Below the pieces are notes generated by a model, which worked only from the letters and a program-made list of their open reading frames with translations, was not told where the DNA came from and did no database searches. From Litomosoides sigmodontis (Eukaryota > Nematoda > Chromadorea > Rhabditida > Onchocercidae): 64,000 nucleotides of DNA. Both the position numbers and the translations under genes were made by a program. The stretch lies in contig OY718803.1 in the NCBI GenBank assembly GCA_963070105.1, forward strand, positions 6,925,823-6,989,822. Direction: 5' to 3'. Positions 11,986 through 24,211 of the stretch are shown piece by piece. Positions within the stretch are counted from its first letter, which is position 1. Each line of letters begins with the position of its first letter.

Positions 11986-12416
11986 TGATTTCAGATGGAA
12001 GGGATAACCAGTAAGGCATGCCGCCATGGTTACAAAGTTGATTTCGCGTCGCAAATCGACCACCTAAGCGGAAGATATTATATGATTGATGTTCCTTGTT
12101 CACGTAGGCCTTGTTAACTTCTACGAGTGAAGGTGACGTGGACTGACTGCACTGTTAATAGATTTTACTTCATTCGGAACTTACAATATTCTTTCCTATT
12201 TTATGACAGTGTTAATTCGCCAGTTTTGATTCATTCGTTAATGATTTTTTAAAGAGTGATCACTAGTGATTCATTTATTTAGATTTGTTCGGCTAATTCA
12301 CAATCAGTTTTTGCATTAGCATTTAGGGACTTTTTGCATTTGCATTCTTTTTGCATTCAGTTCACTTTTGCGCTTCTTTATTAGTTTGTGGAAGGAACAG
12401 TAAAATTCACAAGATT

Positions 12417-12424
12417 TGTTTCAG
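12417..12424 (+). promoter_or_regulatory. Probable spliced-leader acceptor, LAPTM-like gene
   Basis: Stand-alone tgtttcag followed after 15 bases by the ATG at 12440, with no upstream coding exon in phase. Consistent with nematode trans-splicing; inference. Confidence 0.5.
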
Positions 12425-12439
12425 TTGTTTCGTTACGTG

Positions 12440-14239
12440 ATGGCAAAATTAAGTGGAACAGACACGTGTGATAGTGATCAGCGCTTAGGCGACGTTAATT
12501 TGGATGATTTTTGGAACGCAGATGCAGATAAATATAAATGCTGCTGTCGTACATTTCATGTTGTCCGAGCATCACTCTTCATTGCCTACGCTCAAATGTT
12601 GATCACATTCATTTTTGCGCTTTTTTTCACTCTTTATTACGTGCAGGTTTGTTGGATTCTGCATGAATAAGATTCATTTCATTAAAATGTTGTAATTTTC
12701 TCCGTCGATTAAGTAACAGTGAGACATAATTGCAAAACATCCGACCTATTACCATACTATTTTAAGTTCAAATTCAAGTTCCTACAAGCTAATTCAGAAA
12801 TATAAAGTAACTTTCATTATATAGGTCGTAAATCATCATTTCTTTAGGCTATTAACGGACGATTAACGCCAGACCATTGGATCAATCAATTGGGCGAACG
12901 ATATATATGTAAATACCGTTTTCAATTTATTCAACATTGTTTTGAATTGCGCAAAAATTTTTCTTTCAGTTTACACTTTTACCCAACACTGTTTGCATTT
13001 ATGATTGATATTGCTGAACGGTGAACATAAGAGTACAGTGATTATATTCAGATATAACGTTAAAAAAGGCTACATAAGTTCAGTACTGTCTCCTACAGCA
13101 CTTGCTCGATAAAATTCCGATGTCCAATTAAGTAGACATGATGAAACACTGATTGGCCCATTCACATTAGGTCGCATTTTAGCTTCACTTCTGTTTGCGG
13201 TCACGTTACAACTGCTTCTTGTTCTTCTACTGGTTCAAGGAATTCGAACGGAGCGACGCTCATTTTTACTTCCATTTATTATATTCGCTCTAATCGCAGT
13301 GCTCCTTGGCTTTGCCCAGGTAGATATTTTTTGGTTTTATTATTCCGAAAACTTAGCTAACCATTCTGATGCTTTAATTTTTCATGCAACTTTAACCTTT
13401 ACTCAACAGATCTATGCATTTTTAGATCGGAAATGATTTATTCGGTTTTATGCACCCTTCGTCAGTGGCGCATGTAATGTATGATAACAAGTTAGTTTCT
13501 TGTTTTATTTTATTTCCTTCTGTTCTCTCTATCTCTATAAGTATATAGGAAGAGAAAGAGAGAGATGTATTCGCTTTTCTAGTTCAGTTTTTTTCCAACG
13601 AAAACTTTCTTATATATTATTTGTTTTGTAGTCAGTTCTTTTCTCATCTAATTGGAACGCTGTTTCAATTATGGTGTGTTGCGACTGTTTGGCGATGCTA
13701 TGGTTTTCTGGGAGACAAAAAGGCTAGTTTTAAAAGAAGAAAGCTAGCTTTGTTTTAATTATTTCTACACTGAGTAGTCTTTCAAATGGACGGTATTTTC
13801 AAGAAATTAATGAATTAATTTGACCGTCACCGAAATCATGTTTTCTTTATTTCCGGATCATCCATATCTGATTTTAGTTCGATCTTGTATGTGTATTCCT
13901 GACTTGAAAAAGATTTTTCTTTAACTTAATAATGAGTTGGAAGTCAAAATCTTTGAATGGTAATTGAAACTAACCCTTGTCATATTCACATTGGTTGCTT
14001 TCGGTAATATAATTAAGTTAAAGCTCATATAATCCAATTTCTTTGAGTAAGAAGTGCAAATTCCATAAAAGTTATCAAAATTAATGTTTCAGGTTATAAG
14101 ACACATTGGAGAGCAACTATCCACAACTCAGATGGCATTCCATTATGATGGTATTCCGCATGAATATATTGCTATGTCACAACCTCCACCATATGCCGAT
14201 ACTGTGATTAGTCTAAATAAGCAACCTCTTACGACATAA
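12440..14239 (+). CDS. Four-pass LAPTM-like membrane protein with PPPY tail
   Basis: Exons 12440-12646, 12848-13020, 13136-13319 (13133 possible), 13426-13490, 13632-13722 and 14093-14239 (TAA) join in phase to 288 residues if the fifth intron uses a GC donor (AAAAAG/GCTAGT). Four hydrophobic segments: after KYKCCCRTFHVV (ASLFIAYAQMLITFIFALFF), after the HFYPTLFAF region, the pair ILASLLFAVTLQLLLVLLLV and FIIFALIAVLLGFA, and HLIGTLFQLWCVATVW. The Cys-rich CCCRTFHV motif directly before the first segment and the C-terminal QPPPYADT motif are typical of lysosomal LAPTM4/5 proteins and related nematode families. PPxY motifs bind the WW domains of Nedd4-type ubiquitin ligases. If the fifth intron is kept, translation stops at 13756-13758 and the PPPY exon is lost. 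AATAAA lies at 14676-14681. Family-level call; precise orthologue not recognised. Confidence 0.75.
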
Positions 14240-15528
14240 GAGTTGAATTTTCGGCAGCAAAAATTACAAAAATCTCATGAGTATGTAACGTGATATATTG
14301 AAACTTTATCACTTTTGCGCTGATAATTTTTCTACATTATCATATCGTAGTTGTATGCTACTTCTCCATAACTGCTAGTTTTTACAAGTTTCTTAAATAT
14401 GATTTACTGATCGCGTGTTGTACTTCCGTTAAGTCAAGTGCGAGAATGTATAAGCATTATCTCTGACCTGTGTTAGGTCCATTTTTTAACTAAAATCAAT
14501 TTTATAGATGTTCCGATTGTTATCATTTGACTCTTACATTAACATCTCAGTTTATTAAGCAGAGAAGGTTATCGGTGAATTATCATGGAAAATACCAGTG
14601 GATCTCACATCTCGCAAAGTTTAAGGATCAACAGTCCAGTTCATGCATCTTTCCTGAAATTTTTGCTTGCTTTGGAATAAAATTGTAGCTTTTACTTTTT
14701 TCTCTTTTCGATCTCAGTAGTGGAATTTCGTGCTGAAATTTTTTAAGAAAAAGAGGGCTAAAAATTCGTTCATTTCGTCAACAATGTATTACATGTCACT
14801 ATGTATTACATGTTACTTTTATATCGAAAACATTCTCCACTTTCTTTGTCGATGAAGGAAATAGTGGATTTCCAGCTGCTATTCGTTTAGACCGCTATGA
14901 GAAAAGTGACTGTAAAATGTCGCTAATCAAAAGGCTTCATTTCAAAGGTGATACTCACTGTGTTTCTGACTGTCGTTTTTTTTGAATGTCCTAAATTTTT
15001 GTATGTAAAATAAAGCATTATAAAAATATTACGTAGCAAAAATATTTCATATGGAGAAACGGAGATGGTTCGGACATTAATGCCAATGTATGCATTGTCG
15101 GAAGAATATTTTTGCAGGATACATTTTATTTGATTAGTTTTATGTAAATTTTTACCGTAAATGAATGGTTTTCTCTGCTGTAAGAAATCTCCAATTTCTT
15201 CTTGTGATCAGAAATGAGAAATGAACTGATGTTGGGATTGAGGTTTTCACGGTGTCTCTTTCGGTCACGTAAACGTAATGGGAATTGTCTGGTGTTTCTC
15301 GATCCAGAGACCTCAACATTAACTGGTGGTTTTATAAGTATGGGTGATTTTATAAGTATGACAGTTGATTTTATAAGTATGGGTATTAAGTATTCTGTAT
15401 TCACCGTGTGCGAATGTGTTTGAAGCTCTGATTTGATTGCGAGTGCATACTTTCCCCGTGTAACTCACTGACATGTCATCTTTCCAGATTTCCATAACTT
15501 TAATGAGTGCACCTTGGAGTTGGCTGAA
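14240..15528. other. Intergenic region, LAPTM-like to TMED
   Basis: Holds the 3' UTR of the preceding gene and a short tandem repeat at 15328-15386. The overlapping open frames at 15126-15423 on both strands are produced by that repeat and show no family features. Confidence 0.55.
15328..15386. repeat. Three tandem copies of GATTTTATAAGTATG
   Basis: The 15-base core TTTTATAAGTATGGG/TGA recurs three times (starts about 15329, 15346 and 15367) with 2-6 base spacers. Nothing indicates function. Confidence 0.85.
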
Positions 15529-15532
15529 ATGA
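15481..15532 (+). promoter_or_regulatory. Trans-splice-like acceptor and overlapping uORF before TMED
   Basis: tttccag at 15481-15487 is followed by an ATG at 15503 that opens a 9-codon frame ending in TGA at 15530-15532. This stop overlaps the TMED start codon (15529-15531) as ATGA. If the leader is added at 15487 this uORF stays in the mRNA. Confidence 0.45.
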
Positions 15533-17252
15533 TCTTGTCTGAAATTATAGTCCTATATGTTATAGCTTTTGTTAAAGCTATCGAATTGACGTTTGAATTA
15601 TCCGATAATGCAAATCAGTGCTTTTTTGAGGACATCAAAGCTGGCGTTGACTGCGTTATTGAATATCAGGTAAATTTCTAATACAAGATTGATTTGTTTT
15701 CTTCACCCCATGCTGCTATTGAAGCGAGGCGATGGCTTAGGCGTATTATTATTTGGAAAGGATCACATTCTTTCTTATACGTATTAGCGAAATCTTTCCT
15801 ATAATTGGAGTATTTCGTTATACTATATTGTGCTCTATATTCAGTTTTGCTGAAATTTTAAATCACTTCAGAATTACTGACCTTTTCGATCAAATTTATA
15901 TAACTACCTGCTCATGGGAGTTATTTTTACACTTTACACAGCGGTTGTTATTGTTTGTGTATTACGTATTGTTTTGCACAATTTTTCCAGGTAGTGACAG
16001 GTGGCCAGTATGATGTAGACATGACGCTTCAAGATAAGAATGGCAAAATTTTGTATCAAGGTACTAAAAAACAATATGATAGTTTTTCGTGGAAAACGGA
16101 GACAGAGGGAACATATAAGGTCATTTGTTCTCCGATTAAATTAATGTTAAATTTGCGTGCTATAAGATCATTCTGTAATGCTCCAGGATCAACTGGGCTA
16201 TATTAAATCGAACCTTTTTCTCGCCGCTTGAAATTATTTTAGATTGAGAATCATTTAGATCTCTTCTTCAGATGAATGAAAAACTGCGAAAAATTTTCAC
16301 TAATTTTCTTTCAATTCGTGTTCTCTTCAGGCATGCTTCTCAAATGAATTTTCAACTTTTTCACATAAGGTGGTATACATGGATTGGCAAAAAGGAGACG
16401 AGGGTCAGCTCTTAGCAAGTACAGTTCTTACTTAGCTTAGAAACTTTTAGAGCACTTTTTTGCATATAGTGATTTTCGCATTACCTCTATTTTAAGATAT
16501 GAGAAAAATAAAAATGTGGGAATCGATTTATAATACATCAGAAACCTTTGTGTAATAGGTCCTGGTATGGCTTCTGTGATGTGATAAAAATGAGGTGTGC
16601 ATTTTGTAGCACATTGTTAGGGATACTTTACATTCAGGTGTCGATAGGGCAACTTCACGAATAGCAGCCATGACACAGCTTGAGACGTCTGCGTCAGCTA
16701 TTGGTGATCGACTGAGGCTGATTGATGATTATCAAACACATCACCGATTAAGAGAAGCCACTGGGCGTAAGCGCGCTGAAGATCTTAATGAGCGCGTTTT
16801 ACTGTGGTCCTTGGGACAAACGGCTATTATAGTTACTTTAGGAATAGCGCAGGTAATAATTAATTAACTAGGTTCTTCCCTTATCAGAATTTCCATATGA
16901 TGATAAATCTGGCATTTCTTAATTTATCAGCCCTCTTTAAAAAGACAAATACAAATGGAGGATATAAAATATGAAAACTGATATATTGTTATTAAAAACA
17001 CTTCCTTGAAACGGGGTAACGAAAGTTTATTTCACTATATTAACATTTATACAAATATGTCCCTGTTTCATAATGCGGAATCTTTTAAATTTGTAATAAC
17101 AGTGTATCCAATTGGAGAAACTTTAAAGTAATGTAAACTGACAGGATAAAATAGTTCGCGTGAAAAACAGTGAAAAAATTGAATAAAATTCTCTTCATTT
17201 GCAGGTGCTTCTACTTCGTTCATTTTTCACGGAGAAACGAACTGTTTTCTGA
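15529..17252 (+). CDS. tmed-3: Gamma-p24 (TMED3/TMED7-type) ER-Golgi cargo protein
   Basis: Exons 15529-15669, 15991-16119, 16331-16418, 16638-16852 and 17205-17252 (TGA) give 206 residues with all phases consistent. Order: signal peptide (residues 1-16, ending about FVKA), GOLD domain with ELTFEL.DNA.QCFFEDI, GGQYDVD and KKQYDSFSW, the two disulfide cysteines (QCFFED and [12 protein letters not shown]), the coiled coil around [20 protein letters not shown], one transmembrane helix ([20 protein letters not shown]) and the short tail [11 protein letters not shown]. The diphenylalanine in the tail is the COPII-binding signal of p24 proteins. Nearly every landmark matches human TMED7/TMED3; length is as usual (about 200-225). 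Works in a p24 complex selecting cargo in COPII/COPI vesicles. AATAAA at 17457-17462. Confidence 0.95.
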
Positions 17253-17571
17253 TGTTTTTTCTCGGCAGATATTTTGCCTTATAGTTCTTGCTTATTATTC
17301 TTGTCTCGTTCGTAGCCGGTTTGATTTGAACAATCGCATGACTGGTCAAAAAGTCGTTTTTCGAGAGGTACTTTCGAAACAAGTTCCATTTCATTATCAG
17401 GTTGTATCGGAATTTTTTTTAACTTATTAGTATACTTCTGAAACAATGTGTGCTATAATAAAGTCATTAAAGGAAGACATTTGCTCTGAATGCTGTCGAT
17501 AAAAAATCATTTTGGATCATTAACATTATTTGGAAATAAATCTGTTGCAAATTCAAAATTAAATGGATTTC
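17253..17571. other. Convergent intergenic region, TMED to POGLUT
   Basis: Short 3'-to-3' spacer. Contains the TMED poly(A) signal AATAAA (17457-17462) and nothing coding that I can support. Confidence 0.6.
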
Positions 17572-20330
17572 TTATGCCGAAACGATTTTCTTAAAATGGT
17601 TTACTGGAAAGAAAAATCTTAAATTCTTGTTTATTTTTGTTTCTTTAGGTGTCTTTTTTACTAATGTTTCTTCAATATCGTTCTTGTTCCTACTGCTGTG
17701 TAGCAAAAATTGCCTTACCCAGGTTTCAATTCGTTGTACATACATATAGCGGATTTTCTGGAATGTTTCTAAAACTCCTCCTCTTGTCAAATTCTACACT
17801 TTTTCAAACTTTCTCTTTGCTGTGATCTGTATACCATCAACGTAGTAATCTCTGAGTGTTGCTCAGAATTCTTCGTTAAGTGGACACTCACTAGTAAATT
17901 TTGGCTGGTTAGAAAGTGGTACAACTTTAACGGGCTGCTAGTGAATTCATTTACTCATGAATATCAACAAATTTGGAATAGGACGAACCTGCACAAAATC
18001 AGCGTAATAACAGTAAATATTGAGAGGCTGAAGATGATGCAATACAAATTGATGCATTGCATTTAATGTCTGAAACATTTAAATTCAACTACCCTGTGAA
18101 AAGATTTGAAGTGCATGTGAATGCAATGAATTTGACAGCTTATATTATATATTATTATTATACTCAGTAGCGTATGCAAGGACAGTACAGTACAGATAGA
18201 TTAAGCCTTTTTCCTGGTAACTGAAGTGCATTCTCATTTGATTTAAGGAGTAGTTGCATTACAGGTAAAGTAAACCTTGTTGTAATCACGTGTCCTTGCC
18301 AATTTAATTTGTTCGATGAGAGTGGAATCATTAAAATGAAAATAATGCAGCCCTTCCTTTAGATCGATGTAAAAGTGTTCGTAATAATTAGAGAACGACT
18401 TGAAGATAACACTATCGCCAGCCAAGAGAAAAGGAAAACGATATGCCGCAACTGTTCCATCAATGCTTAGTATAAATTTGTACTGAAATTCTACATCCAT
18501 CCTCCACATCACTAAAGTAACATTATTTATAAGGAACACATGGAATAAAGCACAGAATAAACCTTGAAGAAATCTGGCAATGGCATGGTTTCAACCGTTG
18601 GCGTATGTTGGGATTGATCGAAAAAAAAGTACCGCGTGATTCCAGCATCCAAAAGATTAGGATGTAGTTTTGATAATTTCGCTATTTTAAGTCTCAGCTG
18701 TAATGCAAAACTTTTTTACTCCGAAATATTATATGGGTAGAATACTGAATTTTCGATTATTTCTTCGGAAACGATCGCATGAATTTGTATAATTACGGGA
18801 TATTTACATCTAAAAGGGAAAAATGACGCACTTCACTAGAATCTCGACCTCGAAATACAGCTTTATCTTTTTTTTGTTGCCACTTGTACTGTTTTTCACC
18901 CTTTACAGAATGTATGTCTAGTGTAACCGACTCCATCGAATCAATTATTGACTTAGTCAACTCGTACGTTGGCATCACGATATCCACTGTATCTTAAATC
19001 ATACATTGCATTGATTTTCAAAGAATTGCAATACTTCTGCAAGTTCAATGCTGCATTAAAGATGTAGTGATATTGTAACCAATCCATGCTGACCAACATA
19101 CTCCCGCTCGTAATATCTTTCCCATTATTCATTTTTCCAAATTTTCTATTCAAATTATTTAGACTAAATATATCAGCATTGCACCTTTCGAACCACACCA
19201 ACTAATTATTGGAATCGTGTCACTTCCTGCCTTTACCAGCGGCCAATCGCCAAGATTGAATATAAATTCGGTATTTGGCAAATACATTTTTCTCATCAAT
19301 GACGTAAATACTTCATCAACAAATATTCGGAAACCAGTATATTCTCCAAAACATCGTCTATATAACTGAAGATGAATAGCTGATTTTAAACTGTCAATAA
19401 TAAGCAAAAATCTGTTTCCCTCCATAAAACTACTGTTTTATTTTATTGGAGTGTCGGTCATGAAGAAGTTATAAGTGAAAAACAATCATCTAAATACTAC
19501 CGGTAACACAGCGCGGATTGTTGAGTACTCAAAGTTTGGTTCCAGTTGTACTAAGAGGGATGATCTTAGTCATGTCGAACCCGTAAAATAAATCCGTAGA
19601 AACGTTTACGTTGTTTTCAATAATTTGGTAGTGGCACAATGCATTGGTGTAGCGGTACTCCGGACTTGCCCATTTCCTTTTCACTGTCGTTAATACTTTT
19701 TCAAAATTAATTGCAGACCACTGATTCAAATCGCTATCAAGCTGTGAATGCTGTGATTTACAACCGGATTCTTTCATCCACTGCGATAAGATCATTTTTG
19801 GACAATCACAATATTCCGAATAGAGCAAACTCCCATCATCTAAAGTGTGTTAAAGCTCTTCCAGAATTGTAATTGTTTGAAAACGTCTTGAAATGGAATT
19901 CAAACCTTTTTTTAGCACAATTGGGGAATCACACAACGGAACATCATTTCGAGTATGAATATTTACAATCATTTGTATGCAGGAAGACCATAATCGTAAT
20001 CGTAACACATACGAACCATCATGGTAATCAAGTAACTCGAATCTGCAATAACATCAACAACAAATATAATTTTTTCTTTATAATAAAAGCAATATTTCGA
20101 GTAAAAATCTTTGGAAAACAATGGGAAACAAACCGATGACGACAAGATCCCTGAATGGATACTTTCAAAGGACCTATGGACTGTGTAACATTCGTTTCAT
20201 TACATCGTAGTTGTATATGCAAATAGCGAACAGGCAAGTCGAGTCTGAATGTACCGAAACAAAATGCATCCTCAGCTTTTTCGGTGAATGACAAAGTGAA
20301 TAACCCACCGACAAACAAGTAACAAAGCAT
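17572..20330 (-). CDS. KDELC/POGLUT2-3-type protein O-glucosyltransferase
   Basis: Minus-strand exons 20330-20134, 20042-19906, 19839-19610, 19365-19185, 18986-18808, 18697-18563, 18482-18276 and 17826 onward join in phase. Features: signal peptide, a filamin-like domain (LDYHDGSYVLRLRLW), the linker CDCPK, LCHYQI, then the CAP10/GT90 glucosyltransferase core: GEYTGFRIFVDEV, FNLGDWPL, IISWCGS, DIVMPTYELT, AVFRGRDSS, YFFFDQSQHTP, SIDGTVAAYRFPFLL and YYEHFYIDL. This matches POGLUT2/3 (KDELC1/2), ER enzymes that O-glucosylate EGF repeats of Notch-type proteins. Exon 8 starts ITAKRKFEKV and meets TAG at 17796-17794, giving 432 residues. The same frame then continues with similarity (LTRGGVLETFQKI) to a TAA-type end at 17572, giving about 506, the usual family length. 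No KDEL-like C-terminus is seen. Either the stop is real and removes the last 70 residues, or an acceptor at TGTAG/AATTTG skips it. Confidence 0.9.
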
Positions 20331-21029
20331 GCCCTCTCATCTGAAACTGATATCTGCTTAAATTTTACCTTTTTTATTGTGGGAAAAACAGTAGATGGGA
20401 TTAGGTCATCCTGGTCCTATCTCGAAATCAACCATATGAAACTCTTAACAGCATCTAATAATGTTATTTGAAATTCGTGTTCACATGTAATCATCTACGA
20501 CATTAATCCTAGCACTACGCATTTGCTTACCAATTAATTCTTATAAAATTAAAAAAACCTTGAATCAGCTTCTTAATCTTACATCTGGTCTAGCAAAAGG
20601 AAAAGTGGTAATAGGCTAACAAATTTTTCTAACAAATTTTTCCTTCTTTACTTCTCGCATATGACAAATAAGATTGAAACCAGTTTAAAAAAGTGAGCAC
20701 TCTGTAACGGCAAATTATTTGTAAAATGCAGAACGCACAAGATGTAAGACAAAAAAAATCCAATTTTATCCAACTTTCAACTTACAACAGCAACAACAGA
20801 TAACAAACAACGGAACTATATAGCCTCAGTGAACGCAATTAAATCAAAAGAATTCAACCCTTTCGTCTAACTTGAAGAATTTCATCTATATAAACGTCCC
20901 TTATAAATGCCTGATAAACGAGCTATATTCCTTGAGGCTATAATGATTGCAGAAAATTGTTCCACGCACAGCATGAACGTGTGATTGTATTCAATAAGTG
21001 ATAGTGGTACGATGGCCTTCTAATGGCTT
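20331..21029. other. Spacer between POGLUT and NOP58 (both minus strand)
   Basis: Promoter side of POGLUT and 3' side of NOP58. AT-rich, no supported exon on either strand, no strong repeat. Confidence 0.6.
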
Positions 21030-24000
21030 TTATTCGTCAACTTCGTCCTTGACCTGCAAAAGAACTACTTATTTCAGTTCATCATCATTAGCTCCACTTT
21101 CATATTACTTTCCTGTTTGTGTTTTTTATCGATGATATCACACGATAATTAGCATTAAGAATCTATGACACTTATCCTCAACTTGAATTAATACACATTA
21201 AGTTCAATCTAGTTCACCTTGAAATCTATATATAACCCGAAGGTATATTAATTGGCTACCAAAATTCGACAATTATTTGGACAAAAATAAGACTAAAACT
21301 CTAAATTTAGGTTCAGATTAAACTAAATCACTCCACAAACGAACTAAAGGAAGACACTTGTGCACCGAAAAGGAAAACGATGAGAGAACGCTGATCAATC
21401 ATTGATATAAATTATCGAGATGCTTCCAGGACTGAATATGATTCAAAAACAATGAAACAATTGTTAGTTTAAAGTAATCTAACATAGGAAAACACTTTTT
21501 TATTGAAGTTACATATTGAAACCTTTACCTTCTTTTTCTTGTGTTTCTTTTGCGGTGGGCCCTCTTCATTACTTTGCCTACTTGCATTCTCATCCATGGT
21601 AATAGGATTTCTACCACTACCAACATCACTGCTTTCAGAAAATTTCCGTTTCTTCGAACTTTTTACTGTTGAATCTGCATCAGGATCATATCGAGTTGTA
21701 GTACTGGAAAGCGTATGTGTTTGAATTTACTACATAAGCGATTAAGAAATTTCTTTTAGAAGCGAATCCTTCAAAAATTTCTACTCATACCGTACGTGTA
21801 AAAGAATTATTCATATAAAAGTCACAAAAGTAGCGCATCATCCTTTAGGAAAGAACCTTTTTATTACATCGTCTGTAATAAAAGTAGTGAAATCACCTCT
21901 TATATGTATAACTGTCATGTTGAGCAGGTCTTCCTGTTATTCTCTTTGGTCCTCGTTCCTGCTCCATTCGAATAAATGTTTCTATGTACGCTCGACTCTT
22001 TTCTCCTGGCTCAGTTCCCAGTGATTCATCCGCAAGTGCGTCTATTCGAGTCGCTAGCGATACTTTTGCTGCTAGCTTACGAGCGACCTAATAAATAATT
22101 GGAATTAGGAAATAATTAGTGGTACGCCTACACTTTTCATTTGTAAATTACTATTACCTTCCCCTTGATTTTTGTATTAGCTTGACCAATAAGCTGAGCA
22201 TGGTAAATGAGGCCATATTTAGGAGTGTCTCGTTTCGTTTTCAGGGCTCGGAAAAGTGCCTTTTCCGCACCCAATATCTGTACTGTTGACGCTGGATATT
22301 TCGCGAGGTTCACCAATGATCCAGCATGCGAAATTAATCTAGCACCAACCAATTCACCGAGTAAAATAGTAAGATTAGGTGCGAGCACCATCATTCGATT
22401 CTTCAGGTAATCGGCGAGTTCAGAACGATATTTTGTTAGTTCAGTAATCTGCAAAAATAATGATTACCAACAAATATCAATTCCTCGCAGCAAATTCAGA
22501 GAGATGTTTCAGTAAGTATTTGTTTGTTTCAGGATCAGCAATTTCACTAGTCTAGAATGAATTTAAAACTACCTGTTCACACAACCCACTTATGTGCAAC
22601 ACATCTGAATCGGATATATCAGTTCCCATACTAATTTCTGCTTCCTGTTTCACACGCTCTTCGAGTTCTGGTGACAAAATATCTGACAAATCACAATTTG
22701 TAGCATTCGACCTCATCCCCATAACTTTCACAGTCTAAAACAAAGTAAAACTACATAAATCCCACATCATTTCGAATTAGAAAGCAGTCAAAAATCTACC
22801 TACATACCTGTGTATAAGCTTGGTGATCTTGAATTATTTTACTCAATTCTGGAAAGTGCCAGCCGTACCACTCTCGACATCTAAAACAGATTCCTTGAGA
22901 TCTAACAAAGTTTTTATCAAAAATTGTTGCAATAATGACAGATCAGACCTCATCACATAATTGTTAATTTCTTTGTCGAGATCATCGAGTAAAGATACCG
23001 CTTGCACAATCATCGTATCAATTTTTTCAGGATTAAATTTAACCTGAAAAACCTTAAATTTCAGGAAAAAGACCAAAGAACGTTCGAATAGAAAGCTTAA
23101 CTGAATCACACTATTCATCATGTTTTAGAATACTTAACTCTGTAAAATGATTCAACAACACTTATTCAAATAACAAGCTATCACTATACGTATGTACAAA
23201 TAAATCACTTTATATCGACTCAACGAATGAGCAACGGCGAGATTCATTGAGTGCAACTCTTGTTTGTGTTCATTTAGTAAACTGTCTAAATTTGCTCGAA
23301 TACTACGCATAAGTTCTTGAGTAGCTGTATTATAAATACATGACACGTCGAATTTTTCCTGGAAATAAGTGCTTTCATTACATATGTAGAAGCTTCCTTT
23401 CACTCTTTAAAAGAGATGGTTCTTTCTCCAAAAACATCTACAAAGCTCAGCATTGTAGCTGGATGCTACTTTTGTTGAAAATGTTGGGCAGAATCGCTTG
23501 AACAATGCTCACTTTAATCATATTTCCCAATTTCACCTCACCAACAGCTAGTTGTTCACCCTTTTCTAATTTTCCTTTTAGAGCTTTTTTTAGTGCTTTA
23601 GTCAATTTCCCTTCCGCCAGACGCGTAACGTTTTCTACCGCTTCTGCCGTATCCTTGAACTTTCTGAAAGACACTAGCTGCAACCTGAAATTAACAAAAA
23701 GTTTTGAGACCTTAGGAATCAATAAGAAAAACATTAATAACTATTCCATCATTATAACTAGTTAAAATTCACAATATTTACTTGTCTCCTTCCTGCAGGA
23801 ACAAGGATATGAAAAGAAGAAGAGGACTCTTTCCAGATATGCAGAGATCTGTCAAATCATGTGCTTTCATCCTTTTTTCATTCCCTTTTTATCCGCACTC
23901 ACATGTAACCTACCGGTCTTATGAACATCAATTGCCAAACTTACATCTTTTGCGCCTTTTCCGGTGTTGAACACTCATCCCAAATATTGTCCACATTTTC

Positions 24001-24211
24001 TAATTTTTTTTCATCCAATACCTAAAATGTTCAACTTTCAAGTACTGCTATCCAAAGTTGCTACTTCAAACTGCAATCAGGGATTCTTAAGATCTTAATT
24101 ATACTCTAGCAGATTAAAATATTACAGACATAGGTTAATCCTATTCTACTCAATTTAAACTGCAACCTTAAATAACGCATATCCCGCGGCCGTTTCGAAC
24201 AGGACCAACAT
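21030..24211 (-). CDS. NOP58: NOP58, box C/D snoRNP core protein
   Basis: Eleven minus-strand exons: 24211-24167, 24021-23945, 23684-23513, 23358-23209, 23043-22949, 22880-22808, 22734-22573, 22448-22158, 22087-21897, 21703-21529 and 21053-21030 (TAA). All phases fit and encode 484 residues. The start [15 protein letters not shown] is the diagnostic NOP5/NOP58 N-terminus. Next come [39 protein letters not shown], and the Nop domain with [20 protein letters not shown] and [28 protein letters not shown]. The tail is lysine-rich ([24 protein letters not shown]), shorter than in human (529 aa). NOP58 pairs with NOP56, fibrillarin and SNU13 to build box C/D snoRNPs that 2'-O-methylate rRNA in the nucleolus. 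Divergent from APRT, with which it may share a promoter. I saw no clear C/D snoRNA in the introns. Confidence 0.97.

Larger units (their letters stand above)
11861..12439. other. Intergenic region upstream of LAPTM-like gene
   Basis: Contains the GA-rich tract at 11951-11985 and otherwise no supported frame. The final bases 12417-12424 (tgtttcag) form a likely spliced-leader acceptor 15 bases before the ATG at 12440. Confidence 0.55.

Noticed and set aside
15126..15423. Pair of overlapping open frames with Ile-Leu-Ile-Lys repeats
   Set aside because: They translate a short tandem DNA repeat (GATTTTATAAGTATG) and have no other support.
21030..24211. Intron-hosted box C/D snoRNAs in NOP58
   Set aside because: NOP58 introns host snoRNAs in some animals, but I could not pair a convincing C box (RTGATGA) with a D box (CTGA) and terminal stem at proper spacing on the minus strand.
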